The notes beneath the pieces were generated by a model. The model saw nothing but the letters and a program-made list of their open reading frames with translations. It was not told the origin of the DNA and did not search any database. This document shows, in pieces, positions 41,807-50,879 of a stretch of DNA of 64,000 bases. The stretch is from contig JAFIGS010000017.1 of assembly GCA_017849615.1 (NCBI GenBank), positions 124,001 through 188,000 on the forward strand, read 5' to 3'. Positions within the stretch are counted from its first letter, which is position 1. Every line of letters begins with the position of its first letter. A program made the position numbers and the translations under genes. The stretch is from Pseudolabrys sp. Lineage in GTDB: Bacteria; Pseudomonadota; Alphaproteobacteria; Rhizobiales; Xanthobacteraceae.

Positions 41807-43609
41807 CTAGAAGCAGGCGTCCGGAAACATCGCCGCCATGTCATTGCCCGAACGCACCAGCGCGAACTGCAGTCGCGTCTTCGGCAGTTCGGTCGCGAAG
41901 AAGTAGCGGCAGGCGTGGCGCCGCCCGGCTCGCACCACTGCATCGGCCGTCGCCGCGCGCGCCTGATCAAGCCAGAGCCAAGCCACGACGACATGGCCGA
42001 AGGCAGACAGGAACGCCGCCGCATTATACAGCGCCGCCTCGGACGATACAGTGCGCAGCACGGCGATCGTATCGTTGACGTCGGCCCAGGCGGTCCGCAG
42101 CGCGGCGCATTCGGCGGCGAGATCGTCGCCGCAGGCCGCGAGCGTCGCATCGATGCGCTCGCCCAGCAGCGCCAGCGCTTCGCCATTGCCGCGCAGAATC
42201 TTGCGGCCGACGAGGTCGTTGGCCTGAATGCCGTGGGTGCCCTCGTGAATCGGATTGAGACGGTTGTCGCGATAGACCTGCTCGACATCGAAGTCGCGCG
42301 TATAGCCGTAGCCGCCATGAACCTGGATCGCCAGATCGTTGGCGGCGAGGCCGAACTCGGCCGGCCAGCTTTTGCCGATCGGCGTCAAGAGACCAAGCAA
42401 CTGACCAGCGATGTCACGCTCCGCTTCGCTGGACGCGGCGGCCTCTTCATCGACGAGGCGCGCACAGTACAGCACCAGCGCCAGCGCGCCCTCGGCGTAG
42501 ACTTTTTGCGCCAGCAGCATGCGGCGCACGTCGGCATGGACCACGATCGGCACCGGCGCCGAATCCTTGCGGGCGGCGCTCGCCCGCCCCTGCGTGCGCT
42601 CGCGGGCATAGCCGAGCGCATGGCGGTAGCCGCGGCAGGCCAATGCAGCGGCGCCGACGCCGACGGCAATGCGCGCCTCGTTCATCATGCTGAACATGAT
42701 GGCGAGCCCCTGCCCGACGTCGCCGATACGGTAGCCGATCGCACCGGCGGCATGGCCCGGCCGATGCCGCGCGCCCTCGCCGAAGGCGAGCAGGCAATTG
42801 GCCGTGCCGCGGTAGCCCATCTTGTGATTGAGCCCGGCAACGACGACGTCATTGGCTTCGCCGAGACTGCCATCGGCCGCCGGCAGAAATTTCGGCACGG
42901 CGAACAGCGAAATGCCGGCGAGCCCGGCGCCGAGACGGCCGTCCTCGCCCGGCACCTTGGCGAGCACCAGATGCACGATGTTCTCGCTGGCGTCCTGGTT
43001 GCCGCCGGAGATCCACATCTTGTTGCCGAACAGACGGTAGCGCGGGCCGAGCAGCGGGTCGGCGCCATCGGCGATGGCGCGCGTGGTGATGTCGCCGAGC
43101 GAGGAGCCGGCCTGCGGTTCGGACAGGCACATCGTGCCGAACCAGCGCCCCTCGATCTGCGGGCGCGCCAGGACATCGATCTGCGCCGGCGTGCCGAAGA
43201 CGGTGAGCAGGCGCGCATTGGCCACCGTCAGCATCGGATAGGCCGCGGTGGCGATATTGGCCGCCATGGTCATCGCCGTGGAGGCCGTATGGATGAGCGC
43301 CGGAATTTGCGCGCCGCCGAGCTTCTCGTCGAACGAGGCCCCGAACAGACCGGCCTCGGCATAGGCGCGCAGCGCATCGGCGATTTCCGGCAGCACATGA
43401 ACAGCGTCACCGTCGAGCGACGGCTCGACGCGATCCGAGAGCTTGTAGTGCGGCGCGAAGTGTTCGTCGGCAAGGCGTGCACTCAGGTCGAGCACGGCGT
43501 CGAAGGTCTCCCGGCTGTGCTCGGCAAAGCGCTCATGCGCCGTCAGGGCGTCGGCGGCGAGCCAGTCGTAGACAAGGAAATCGAGGGTCGCACGATCGAT
43601 ATACGGCAT
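41807..43609 (-). CDS. Long-form acyl-CoA dehydrogenase with C-terminal extension
   Basis: 600 residues, well above the usual 380-400. The start is ATG 43609 (MPYIDRATLDFLVYDWLAAD), one base into the upstream stop; the frame is open further upstream but that lies within the SDR gene. The catalytic core has CLSEPQAGSSLGDITT and GNKMWISGGNQDASENIVHL; YGYTRDFDVEQVYRDNRLNP and IHEGTHGIQANDLVGRKILR fit the large ACAD subgroup with the catalytic Glu in HEGTHGIQ. A helical C-terminal domain (about 470-600) follows. The likely role is oxidation of a CoA ester in the same pathway as the neighbouring genes. Confidence 0.9.
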   Translation of the reverse strand: MPYIDRATLDFLVYDWLAADALTAHERFAEHSRETFDAVLDLSARLADEHFAPHYKLSDRVEPSLDGDAVHVLPEIADALRAYAEAGLFGASFDEKLGGAQIPALIHTASTAMTMAANIATAAYPMLTVANARLLTVFGTPAQIDVLARPQIEGRWFGTMCLSEPQAGSSLGDITTRAIADGADPLLGPRYRLFGNKMWISGGNQDASENIVHLVLAKVPGEDGRLGAGLAGISLFAVPKFLPAADGSLGEANDVVVAGLNHKMGYRGTANCLLAFGEGARHRPGHAAGAIGYRIGDVGQGLAIMFSMMNEARIAVGVGAAALACRGYRHALGYARERTQGRASAARKDSAPVPIVVHADVRRMLLAQKVYAEGALALVLYCARLVDEEAAASSEAERDIAGQLLGLLTPIGKSWPAEFGLAANDLAIQVHGGYGYTRDFDVEQVYRDNRLNPIHEGTHGIQANDLVGRKILRGNGEALALLGERIDATLAACGDDLAAECAALRTAWADVNDTIAVLRTVSSEAALYNAAAFLSAFGHVVVAWLWLDQARAATADAVVRAGRRHACRYFFATELPKTRLQFALVRSGNDMAAMFPDACF

Positions 43610-44388
43610 CAGATCACCGAAGAGCCGCCATCGACGATGAGGATCTGGCCGGTGACATGCGCCGACGCATCCGAGGCGAACAGCAACGTGGCGCCCTTGA
43701 GGTCCTGATCGCCGCCGAGCTGGCCGCGCGGCGTGCGCGCGGTCAGGTCCTGCTCGAAGGTGCCGAGCACGCCCTTGGTCATTTTCGACGGGAAATAGCC
43801 GGGCGCGATGGCGTTGACGGTGATGCCATAGCCGCCCCACTCGGCCGCCAGCGCGCGCGTCATGTTGACGACGCCGCCTTTGGTCGTGTTGTAGGCGATG
43901 GTGCCCGGCATGCGCGGCGGGTGCCCCTTGAAGCCTTCGATCGAGGCGATGTTGACGATGCGGCCCTTGCCAGCCGGGATCATCGCTTTCTTGGCCGCCG
44001 CCTGCGCGAGCAGGAACGGCGCGGTGAGATTGAGCGCGACCACCTTGTCCCAGGCGTCGCGCGGATGGTCTTCCGCCGGCGCGCCCCAGGTGGTGCCGGC
44101 ATTGTTGACCAGAATGTCGAGCCGGCCGTGTCGCGCCAGGATTTCATCGACGACCGATGCCGGCGCATCGCCCTTGCCGAGGTCGACCGCAATGGCGGAA
44201 GCCTTGATGCCCAGTTGCGTCAGATGCGCGACAGCGGCGTCGAGCTCGTCCTGCTTGCGCGCGGTGAGCATCACGAACGCGCCGAACTCGCCCAACGCCT
44301 CGGCCATCTGCAAACCGAGACCGCGTGAGCCGCCGGTCACGATTGCAACACGACCGGAAAGATCGAACAACGCCTTAAGCCCGCTCAT
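43609..44388 (-). CDS. SDR oxidoreductase
   Basis: 259 residues. Cofactor motif GGSRGLGLQ (near 20), NNAG at about 94, catalytic Ser in NIASIEGF, and YNTTKGG supplying Tyr and Lys, then IAPGYFPSKMTKGVLGTF as the substrate-binding loop. The family is broad; 3-ketoacyl-CoA reductase or 3-hydroxyacyl-CoA dehydrogenase are plausible. Coupled by ATGA to the hydroxyacyl-CoA dehydrogenase upstream and by TGATG to the acyl-CoA dehydrogenase downstream. Confidence 0.9.
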   Translation of the reverse strand: MSGLKALFDLSGRVAIVTGGSRGLGLQMAEALGEFGAFVMLTARKQDELDAAVAHLTQLGIKASAIAVDLGKGDAPASVVDEILARHGRLDILVNNAGTTWGAPAEDHPRDAWDKVVALNLTAPFLLAQAAAKKAMIPAGKGRIVNIASIEGFKGHPPRMPGTIAYNTTKGGVVNMTRALAAEWGGYGITVNAIAPGYFPSKMTKGVLGTFEQDLTARTPRGQLGGDQDLKGATLLFASDASAHVTGQILIVDGGSSVI

Positions 44389-45713
44389 ACGGCACCCGGT
44401 GTCTTGTCAAAGTCGGCAAAGTTTCGGCCGCGTTGCGCGAGCTCACCAAGCAAGGGCGCCGGCGCCCAGTTGTCATCGTACTTCGCGTGCAACGCCCTCA
44501 CCGCATCGTGAATGCGGCCGATGCCGACACCGTCGGCCCAGGCCATCGGCCCGCCGCGCGCGGCCGGGAAGCCCATGCCGTAGACGTAGCAAAGATCGAT
44601 ATCGCTCGCGCGCTCGACGATGCCCTCGCCGAGCAGCCGCGCGCCTTCATTGACCAATGCATAGAGCGTGCGCTCTAGAATTTCATCGTCGCCGATGGCG
44701 CGCCGCGTGATGCCGAGGCGCCCGGACTCCTCGGCAATCATCGTCTCGACCACCGGATCCGGCTCGGCGGAGCGTGGACCGGACGGATAAAGGTACCAGC
44801 CCGCGCCGGTCTTGCTGCCGAGACGGCCGCGCTCGTAGAGCAGATCGGCGAGCCGCGAATAGCGCATGTTCTCCGGCCAGTTCTTCAACTGCCGCTGCCG
44901 CACGAACCAGGCGACGTCCTGCCCGGCCATGTCGAGCATGGCGCAAGGCCCCATGGCGAGACCGAAGCCGGTGAGCACGCGGTCGATGTCCTGCGGCAGC
45001 GCCCCCTCCTCCATCAGGAGATCGACCTGCCGCAGATACGGATACAGCATGCGGTTGGCGCAGAAGCCGTCGCATACGCCGACCGTGACACCGACTTTCC
45101 CGATGCGTTTGGCGAGCGCGATCACGGTAGCCAATACCGAAGCGTCAGTTTTGGCGCCGCGCACGATTTCGAGCAGGCGCATGACGTGCGCCGGGCTGAA
45201 GAAGTGCAGGCCGACAACATCCTGAGGACGCTTGGTCACGGCGGCGATGGCATCGACATCGAGAGCGGAGGTGTTGGTGGCGAGGATGGCGCCGGGCTTT
45301 GCGATGCGATCGAGCCCCGTGAAGATATCGCTCTTCACGCTCATGTCTTCAAAGACGGCCTCGACGATGAGATCGGCCTGGCCGAGCACCGAGAGATCGG
45401 TTGCGCCGGCGATGCGATCCTGACGCGCGCCGACTTCGGCGCCCGACAATGTGCCTTTTGCCCGCGCGCGGTCATAGACCTCGCGAATGCGCGCCAACCC
45501 TTTTTCCAACGCAGCCTCGTCGCGCTCGACGAGAGTCACGGCAAAGCCGGCATTGGCGAAGACCATGGCGATGCCGCTGCCCATGGTGCCGGCGCCGATC
45601 ACGCCGACATTCTCGATCGGACGCAGCGGCGTCGTCTGATCGACACCGGCAACGTGCGACGCCGCCTCTTCGGCGCGCTTCAGATAGGCCGCAGCATCCC
45701 ACCCGGAAGTCAT
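44385..45713 (-). CDS. 3-Hydroxyacyl-CoA dehydrogenase (FadB-like, no hydratase domain)
   Basis: 442 residues if started at ATG 45713, where GGGAG lies 9 bases upstream; two earlier in-frame ATGs have poorer spacing. The NAD-binding GVIGAGTMGSGIAMVFANAG lies near residue 40 and GLHFFSPAHVMRLLEIVRG near 170 carries the catalytic His. Two 3HCDH C-terminal domains follow (NRMLYPYLRQVDLLMEEGAL and VNEGARLLGEGIVERASDID). The hydratase domain of FadB is missing, so a separate crotonase is needed. Part of the leftward beta-oxidation operon. Confidence 0.92.
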   Translation of the reverse strand: MTSGWDAAAYLKRAEEAASHVAGVDQTTPLRPIENVGVIGAGTMGSGIAMVFANAGFAVTLVERDEAALEKGLARIREVYDRARAKGTLSGAEVGARQDRIAGATDLSVLGQADLIVEAVFEDMSVKSDIFTGLDRIAKPGAILATNTSALDVDAIAAVTKRPQDVVGLHFFSPAHVMRLLEIVRGAKTDASVLATVIALAKRIGKVGVTVGVCDGFCANRMLYPYLRQVDLLMEEGALPQDIDRVLTGFGLAMGPCAMLDMAGQDVAWFVRQRQLKNWPENMRYSRLADLLYERGRLGSKTGAGWYLYPSGPRSAEPDPVVETMIAEESGRLGITRRAIGDDEILERTLYALVNEGARLLGEGIVERASDIDLCYVYGMGFPAARGGPMAWADGVGIGRIHDAVRALHAKYDDNWAPAPLLGELAQRGRNFADFDKTPGAV

Positions 45714-45755
45714 CCGTCTCATCTCCCTAAATCCAGATCCAGCCAATAGGCCGCG

Positions 45756-46973
45756 TCACGTCCAGAGCTTCGCGTCCTTGCCGAGTTCGATGCGCGCGAT
45801 CTGATCCATATGGACTTCGTCCGGACCGTCGGCGAGGCGCAAGGTGCGCGCCAGCGACCAGGCTGCAGCGAGACCGAAATCGCTGCTGACTCCGCCGCCG
45901 CCATGCACCTGGATGGCGCGGTCGAGCACGGCTTGCGCCATGCGCGGTGCAACGACCTTGATCATCGCAATCTCGGCACGCGCCGCCTTGTTACCGACCG
46001 TATCCATCATGTGGGCCGCCTTCAACGTGAGCAGACGGGCCTGATCGATTTCCATGCGGCTCAGCGCCACCGCCTCGCGCAACATGCCGTGCGACGCCAT
46101 CGGCTTGCCGAACACATGACGGCCGCTGGCGCGCGCGACCATCGATTCCAGCGCCCGCTCCGCGAGACCAATGGCGCGCATGCAGTGATGGATGCGGCCG
46201 GGACCAAGGCGACCCTGGGCGATTTCGAAGCCACGACCTTCGCCGAGCAGCATGTTGGATGCCGGCACGCGTACGTTTTCGAAGTTGACTTCCATATGGC
46301 CGTGCGGCGCGTGGCCGTAACCGAACACGCTGAGCGGACGCACCACGGTCACGCCGGGCGCGTCCATCGGCACCAGGATCATCGACTGCTGCCGATAGGT
46401 CTCCGCCGACGGGTCGGACTTGCCCATGAAGATGAGAATCTTGCAGCGGCGATCGCCCGCGCCCGAGGTCCACCATTTGCGACCGTTGATGACGTAATGA
46501 TCGCCGTCGCGCTTGATGCTGGACTGAATGTTGCGCGCGTCGGAGGAAGCAACGTCCGGCTCCGTCATGGCGAAGCCGGAGCGGATCTCGCCTGCGAGCA
46601 GCGGCGCGAGCCACTGCTTCTTCTGCGCCTCAGTGCCGTAGCGCACCAGCACTTCCATATTGCCCGTGTCGGGCGCCGAGCAGTTGAAGACCTCGGCGGC
46701 GATGGGCGAGCGGCCCATGATTTCGCACAGCGGCGCGTACTCGACATTGGTCAGGCCGGCGCCGAGGTCGCTTTCGGGGAGAAACAGGTTCCAAAGGCCG
46801 GCCTTGCGGGCCTCGGCCTTCAGGTCTTCCAGGATCGGCGGCGTTGCCCAAGGATCGGCCAGCCCGGCATGTTGCTCGTCATAGACACGCTCGTTGGGAT
46901 AGACGAACCGGTCCATGAAGGACTGGCAGCGGGCAATCAAGTCCTTGGTCTTTTGGGAATATTCGAAGTCCAT
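45756..46973 (-). CDS. Acyl-CoA dehydrogenase of the ACAD10/11 type
   Basis: 405 residues from ATG 46973 ([20 protein letters not shown]). Features of this branch are the N-terminal [32 protein letters not shown], and the C-terminal [20 protein letters not shown] with [20 protein letters not shown]. In mammals ACAD10/11 combine such a dehydrogenase with an N-terminal kinase; in Pseudomonas the parts are separate (LvaA kinase with acyl-CoA dehydrogenase LvaC). Here the matching kinase gene lies divergently 115 bp away. I infer action on 4-hydroxyacyl-CoA after phosphorylation; ordinary beta-oxidation is the alternative. Confidence 0.9.
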   Translation of the reverse strand: MDFEYSQKTKDLIARCQSFMDRFVYPNERVYDEQHAGLADPWATPPILEDLKAEARKAGLWNLFLPESDLGAGLTNVEYAPLCEIMGRSPIAAEVFNCSAPDTGNMEVLVRYGTEAQKKQWLAPLLAGEIRSGFAMTEPDVASSDARNIQSSIKRDGDHYVINGRKWWTSGAGDRRCKILIFMGKSDPSAETYRQQSMILVPMDAPGVTVVRPLSVFGYGHAPHGHMEVNFENVRVPASNMLLGEGRGFEIAQGRLGPGRIHHCMRAIGLAERALESMVARASGRHVFGKPMASHGMLREAVALSRMEIDQARLLTLKAAHMMDTVGNKAARAEIAMIKVVAPRMAQAVLDRAIQVHGGGGVSSDFGLAAAWSLARTLRLADGPDEVHMDQIARIELGKDAKLWT

Positions 46974-47020
46974 GCGTCTCCCCGCCTCTTGCCAGTCGCA
47001 CTTGCGAGAGTGTACATTTT

Positions 47021-47061
47021 CTGTCCGACAGTTCAACAGTCCATTCATCGGACAGTTTCGG
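47021..47061. promoter_or_regulatory. Candidate operator shared with the control region at 58,321
   Basis: The 115-bp divergent gap 46974-47088 contains, at 47034-47061, a sequence that agrees at 24 of 28 positions with one at 58321-58348. Its core is GTCCATTCATCGGAC, an inverted repeat of the form GTCCG-N5-CGGAC with one mismatch, followed by AGTTTCG. A further half-palindrome, CTGTCCGACAG, lies at 47021-47031. It probably controls both the acyl-CoA dehydrogenase operon (leftward) and the kinase gene (rightward). Confidence 0.65.
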
Positions 47062-47088
47062 ACCGCATCCCTCCGCAGGACCAGGCCA

Positions 47089-48147
47089 ATGACGCCCGAA
47101 GTTAGCGAAATTCGAAGCGGACACGAATTCGATAGCGGCCGCCTCGCGGAGTATTTGGCGGGACATCTCGACGGCTTCGCCGGGCCACTCTCCATTCGCC
47201 AGTTCAAGGGCGGGCAGTCCAACCCAACCTTCCTGGTCGAAACCGGCGACAGCCGCCGCTACGTCCTGCGCAAGAAGCCGCCCGGTCAATTGTTGCCCTC
47301 GGCGCATATGATCGAGCGCGAATACCGGGTGATGCATGCGCTGGAGGGCACGGCCGTGCCGGTCATCCGCACCCACCTGCTGTGCGAAGATGCTTCGATC
47401 ATCGGCACGCCGTTTTATCTGATGGATTTCGCTGAAGGCCGCGTATTCCGTGATCCGGCGCTGCCGGACATGGCGCCGGCAGAGCGCGGCGCGATCTACG
47501 CCACCATGGGCGAAGTGATGGCCAGGCTGCACGCGGTCGATTGGCGCGCAGTCGGCCTCGAAAGTTTCGGCAAGCCGGCCGGTTATGTCGCCCGGCAGAT
47601 CGCGCTGTGGACGCGGCAATACGAAGCCGCCAAGACCCATGACATCCCTGCCTTTGACGAATTGATCCGCTGGCTTCCGGCAAACATGCCGGCGAACGAG
47701 ACCACCGCCATCGCGCATGGCGACTTCCGCCTCGAGAACCTGATCTACCATCCGAGCGAAGCGCGCGTGCTCGGTGTTCTCGATTGGGAACTGGCCACGC
47801 TCGGCCATCCGCTGGCCGACGTTGCCTACAATTGCATGATCTGGCATCTCGATCCGTCGACGCCCAACCTCGGTGGCCTTGCCGGCCGCGACCTTGCCGC
47901 GCTCGGCATACCCACTGAAGCGGAGTATCTCGCCGGCTACGCCAAAGCCGCCGGCATCGAGAAAATCGAGAACTACTCGTTCTTCCTCGCCTTCGCTTTC
48001 TTCCGTTTCGCCTCCATCGCCCAGGGCGTTTATGCCCGCGCGCTGGCCGGCAATGCGAGTGCGCCGAACGCGCTGCAGGTCGGGCTTCTGGCCGCCCCTC
48101 TTGCCGACCTCGGCTGGAAAGCCGCGCAGGGCCAGCTCTCAAACTGA
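47089..48147 (+). CDS. APH-family kinase, ACAD10/11 N-domain-like (LvaA type)
   Basis: 352 residues from ATG 47089. The aminoglycoside-phosphotransferase fold is clear: [20 protein letters not shown] as the glycine-rich loop, VLRKKPPG with the ATP lysine, [20 protein letters not shown] with the catalytic Asp, and [20 protein letters not shown] with the metal Asp. This subgroup phosphorylates the hydroxyl of 4-hydroxyacyl-CoA so that it can be eliminated. Antibiotic resistance is very unlikely because this branch and its acyl-CoA dehydrogenase neighbour are catabolic. It ends just before a strong terminator. Confidence 0.9.
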   Translation: MTPEVSEIRSGHEFDSGRLAEYLAGHLDGFAGPLSIRQFKGGQSNPTFLVETGDSRRYVLRKKPPGQLLPSAHMIEREYRVMHALEGTAVPVIRTHLLCEDASIIGTPFYLMDFAEGRVFRDPALPDMAPAERGAIYATMGEVMARLHAVDWRAVGLESFGKPAGYVARQIALWTRQYEAAKTHDIPAFDELIRWLPANMPANETTAIAHGDFRLENLIYHPSEARVLGVLDWELATLGHPLADVAYNCMIWHLDPSTPNLGGLAGRDLAALGIPTEAEYLAGYAKAAGIEKIENYSFFLAFAFFRFASIAQGVYARALAGNASAPNALQVGLLAAPLADLGWKAAQGQLSN

Positions 48148-48162
48148 TACGCACCGACAAAA

Positions 48163-48192
48163 GAAACGGCCGGGGTTGCCCCCGGCCGTTTC
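48163..48192. terminator. Bidirectional rho-independent-type terminator
   Basis: A perfect 13-bp stem, GAAACGGCCGGGG and CCCCGGCCGTTTC, with the 4-base loop TTGC. It lies between the converging kinase gene and the solute-binding-protein gene and has A-rich and T-rich flanks (AAAGAAAC on the left, GTTTCGCGTTT on the right), so it can serve both directions. Confidence 0.85.
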
Positions 48193-48215
48193 GCGTTTGA
48201 CGTCAATGATGACGC

Positions 48216-49409
48216 TTAGTTCGTAGCCATCTTGCAGGTGACGGCCGGTGCGACGTCCTGCGCGCTGACGGTGGTCTTGATCACCGGACGCAACTGCCCA
48301 TCGACCGATTCCACCACGCCGAAGTAGTTCGGCTTGAGCAGTTGGTGATCGTCCTTGCGGACGGTCAGCTTGCCCATGATGGTGTCGAAAGAGCCGCCCG
48401 ACATCGCCTTGGCGACGTCCGCCGGCTTAACGCTCTTGGCCGCCGCGACCGCCTGGAAGATGACCTGCATGCCGAGGTAGGTCTCGCCTTCGAAATTGGT
48501 CGGCGGGACTTTGTACTTGGCGACCCAGGCATCGACGAACGCCTTGTTCTCCGGCGTGTCGAGAGTCGACGAGTAGTTGATGATGCCGTAGACGCCCTTG
48601 GCGGCTTCGCCCAGGGTTTTCACGGTGCCGTCGGTGGTGAAGCTCACGCCCGCCACGGTGATGGCGTCGGTCAGCCCGAACTGCTTCGCCTGCTGAGCGA
48701 AGTTGACCGCGTCGCGGCCAGCCAGCACGACCCAAACGCCTTCTGCGCCGCTCTTTTTGACCTGCTCGATGTAGGGCGCGAAGTCATTGATGTTGGCCGG
48801 CGTGTAGAACTCGCCGACCAAGGTGCCGTTCGCAGCTTTCACCGCTTCGCCGAACAGCTTGCCGGAGCCGCGGCCCCAGGCGATATCGGCGGCGACGACG
48901 GCCCACTTCTTTTCCTTCCGCTGCGACAGCCACGGCTTAACGGTCGCCGCATCCATCGCCGACTGCGTGTTGACGCGGAACACGCCCGGCACGCAGTTCG
49001 CGCCGGTGAGCTCGTCCGCCTTGTTGATGGTCGACACGTAGATCGAGCCCCAGCGCTCCATCAGCGGCGCGATGGCGAGACCTTCACCCGAGGCGATCAG
49101 CCCGGTGAGGATCGGATAGCCTTCCGACACCAGCTTTTCCGCCTGACGACGGGCGAGCTCCGGCTTGGCTTCGGTGTCGTAGGACTTGAATTCGACCTTG
49201 TGGCCGGCAACGCCGCCCTTGGCGTTGGCTTCATCGGTGGCGAAGCGCACGGCGCGCATCACTTCCTCGCCGAGCGTGGCGTAGGTGCCCGACAGATCGG
49301 TCGGCACGCCGAGCTTGAGCGGGTCGGCCGCGAGCGCGGACCCGACCAGCGCGGCGCCGAACACGGCCGTGCCCAGCGTCGCAGTAAGAGCAGTCACTCC
49401 CTTTCGCAT
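48216..49409 (-). CDS. Periplasmic substrate-binding protein of the second branched-chain-type ABC importer
   Basis: 397 residues with a signal peptide (MRKGVTALTATLGTAVFGAA, cleavage after SALA near residue 27) and a type I binding fold (LKLGVPTDLSGTYATLGEEV). Cys in TGANCVPGVFRV and AVTCKMATN could form the disulfide seen in some members. It is the last gene of the 12-gene leftward operon, after the two ATPases and two permeases of the same importer, and precedes the terminator. Only limited identity to the first binding protein at 7244 is apparent, so ligands probably differ. Confidence 0.93.
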   Translation of the reverse strand: MRKGVTALTATLGTAVFGAALVGSALAADPLKLGVPTDLSGTYATLGEEVMRAVRFATDEANAKGGVAGHKVEFKSYDTEAKPELARRQAEKLVSEGYPILTGLIASGEGLAIAPLMERWGSIYVSTINKADELTGANCVPGVFRVNTQSAMDAATVKPWLSQRKEKKWAVVAADIAWGRGSGKLFGEAVKAANGTLVGEFYTPANINDFAPYIEQVKKSGAEGVWVVLAGRDAVNFAQQAKQFGLTDAITVAGVSFTTDGTVKTLGEAAKGVYGIINYSSTLDTPENKAFVDAWVAKYKVPPTNFEGETYLGMQVIFQAVAAAKSVKPADVAKAMSGGSFDTIMGKLTVRKDDHQLLKPNYFGVVESVDGQLRPVIKTTVSAQDVAPAVTCKMATN

Positions 49410-49476
49410 TTCCTTCCTCCTCTTGAGCCGCCGGCGGCGGCGCGTTTCGGATCGATCTGGCGTCGATCACGTTCAT

Positions 49477-50172
49477 TCAGATGGCGATATGCCGCTCCAG
49501 TTCATCGCGGGTGACATTCTGGAGCGATCCGGATTCCGCCACGGCCCCCTTCGACAGGACGTAGAAGCGTTGGGCGACGCGGTGGATCAGACTGATGTTC
49601 TGCTCGATGAGCAGGATGCCGATGCCGTCCTCTCCGAGCCTGACGAGCAGCGCGGCGAGTTCGTCGACGACAACGGGAGCGAGGCCTTCGCTCGGCTCGT
49701 CGAGGATGAGCAGATCGGGGTTGGCCATCAGCGCCCGGCCGATCGCCAGCATCTGCTGCTGGCCGCCGCTGAGCGCGAGGCCGGGATTGGCGCGCCGTTC
49801 GCGCAGGATCGGGAACAGATCCTGCACCTTCTCCAGCGACCACGGGCCCTTGCGGCCGGTCGCGGTGCCGAGCAGCAGGTTTTCCTCGACGGTCAGGTTC
49901 GGCAGAATGCCGCGGCCCTGCATGACGATGGCGATGCCGTTCTGCGCCGCCGTGTAGCCGCGCAAATCCTTGATCGTGCGGCCCCGGATCTCGACGTGGC
50001 CCTGGCCGATGCGCGTCACGCCGCACAGCGTGTTGACGACGGTGGTCTTGCCGACACCGTTGCGTCCGACCAGCGCGACGCGCTCGCCGGCATCGACATC
50101 GAAGGTGACGCCGTTGAGAATGCGGGCGCGGCCGTAAAGCGCGTGAACGTCGTTGAAGGCGAGCAGCGACAT
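49477..50172 (-). CDS. ABC importer ATPase, LivF type (second importer)
   Basis: 231 residues from ATG 50172, sharing one base with the upstream LivG-type stop. Walker A GRNGVGKTT, QGRGILPNLTVEENLLLG, signature LSGGQQQMLAIGRALM and Walker B LLILDEPSEGLAP are all intact. The frame extends upstream but inside the neighbouring ATPase gene. Confidence 0.93.
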   Translation of the reverse strand: MSLLAFNDVHALYGRARILNGVTFDVDAGERVALVGRNGVGKTTVVNTLCGVTRIGQGHVEIRGRTIKDLRGYTAAQNGIAIVMQGRGILPNLTVEENLLLGTATGRKGPWSLEKVQDLFPILRERRANPGLALSGGQQQMLAIGRALMANPDLLILDEPSEGLAPVVVDELAALLVRLGEDGIGILLIEQNISLIHRVAQRFYVLSKGAVAESGSLQNVTRDELERHIAI

Positions 50173-50879
50173 CACGCCTCCGTCCCGAGGTAAGCGGCGA
50201 TGACGGTCGGATCGACGCGGATTTCGGCGCAGGTGCCCTCGCTCAGCGAACGGCCGAGATGCAGCACGGTGATGCGATCGCAAATCGAGAATACCACCTG
50301 CATGTCGTGCTCGACCAGCAGCACGGTGACCTTCCAGCGGTTGGCGAGGTCGCGCAGGATGCGCGCAAGGCCGAGCGATTCTTCCATCGTCAGACCGGCC
50401 GCCGGCTCGTCGAGCAGCAGCACCGCCGGCCGCCCGACCAGCGCCAGAGCGAGATCGAGTCGGCGCTGGTCGCCGTAGCTGATTTCCCCGGCCGGAATGT
50501 CGGCCAATTCCGTCAGCCGCAGTTCGTCCATCACTTCGGCAATGTCGGCGCCGGGCACCGCCCACGCCGCGACCAGCAATTGCTGTTCGACGGTCAAGTC
50601 GGGGAAGATGTTGGTGCGCTGGAACGAGCGCGCCATGCCGCGGCGGCGCCGCTCCTGCGGCGTCAGGGCGCTGATGTCCTCGCCGTTGAGCAGCACCTTG
50701 CCGCCACGGGTGGCCGCGCGGCCCGACAGCACATCGATCAATGTCGATTTGCCGGCGCCGTTCGGCCCGATCAGGCCACGGATTTCGCCCTGCTTGACCG
50801 CGATGTCGACATTGTCGAGCGCGGCAAAGCCGCCGTAGCGCCGCGACAGCCCGATGCCTTCGATCACATGGCCGGTCAT
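50172..50879 (-). CDS. ABC importer ATPase, LivG type (second importer)
   Basis: 235 residues from ATG 50879, coupled by ATGA to the permease upstream; an ATG seven codons earlier is possible but overlaps more. Walker A GPNGAGKSTLID, ARSFQRTNIFPDLTVEQQLL and Walker B VLLLDEPAAGLTMEES are standard; the signature is ISYGDQRRLDLALALV, the usual LivG form. In contrast to the first importer, no catalytic oddity is seen. Confidence 0.93.
   Translation of the reverse strand: MTGHVIEGIGLSRRYGGFAALDNVDIAVKQGEIRGLIGPNGAGKSTLIDVLSGRAATRGGKVLLNGEDISALTPQERRRRGMARSFQRTNIFPDLTVEQQLLVAAWAVPGADIAEVMDELRLTELADIPAGEISYGDQRRLDLALALVGRPAVLLLDEPAAGLTMEESLGLARILRDLANRWKVTVLLVEHDMQVVFSICDRITVLHLGRSLSEGTCAEIRVDPTVIAAYLGTEA

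Noticed and set aside
47089-48147. Aminoglycoside-resistance kinase
   Set aside because: The fold is APH-like, but the sequence belongs with ACAD10/11 N-domains and the neighbour is the matching acyl-CoA dehydrogenase.
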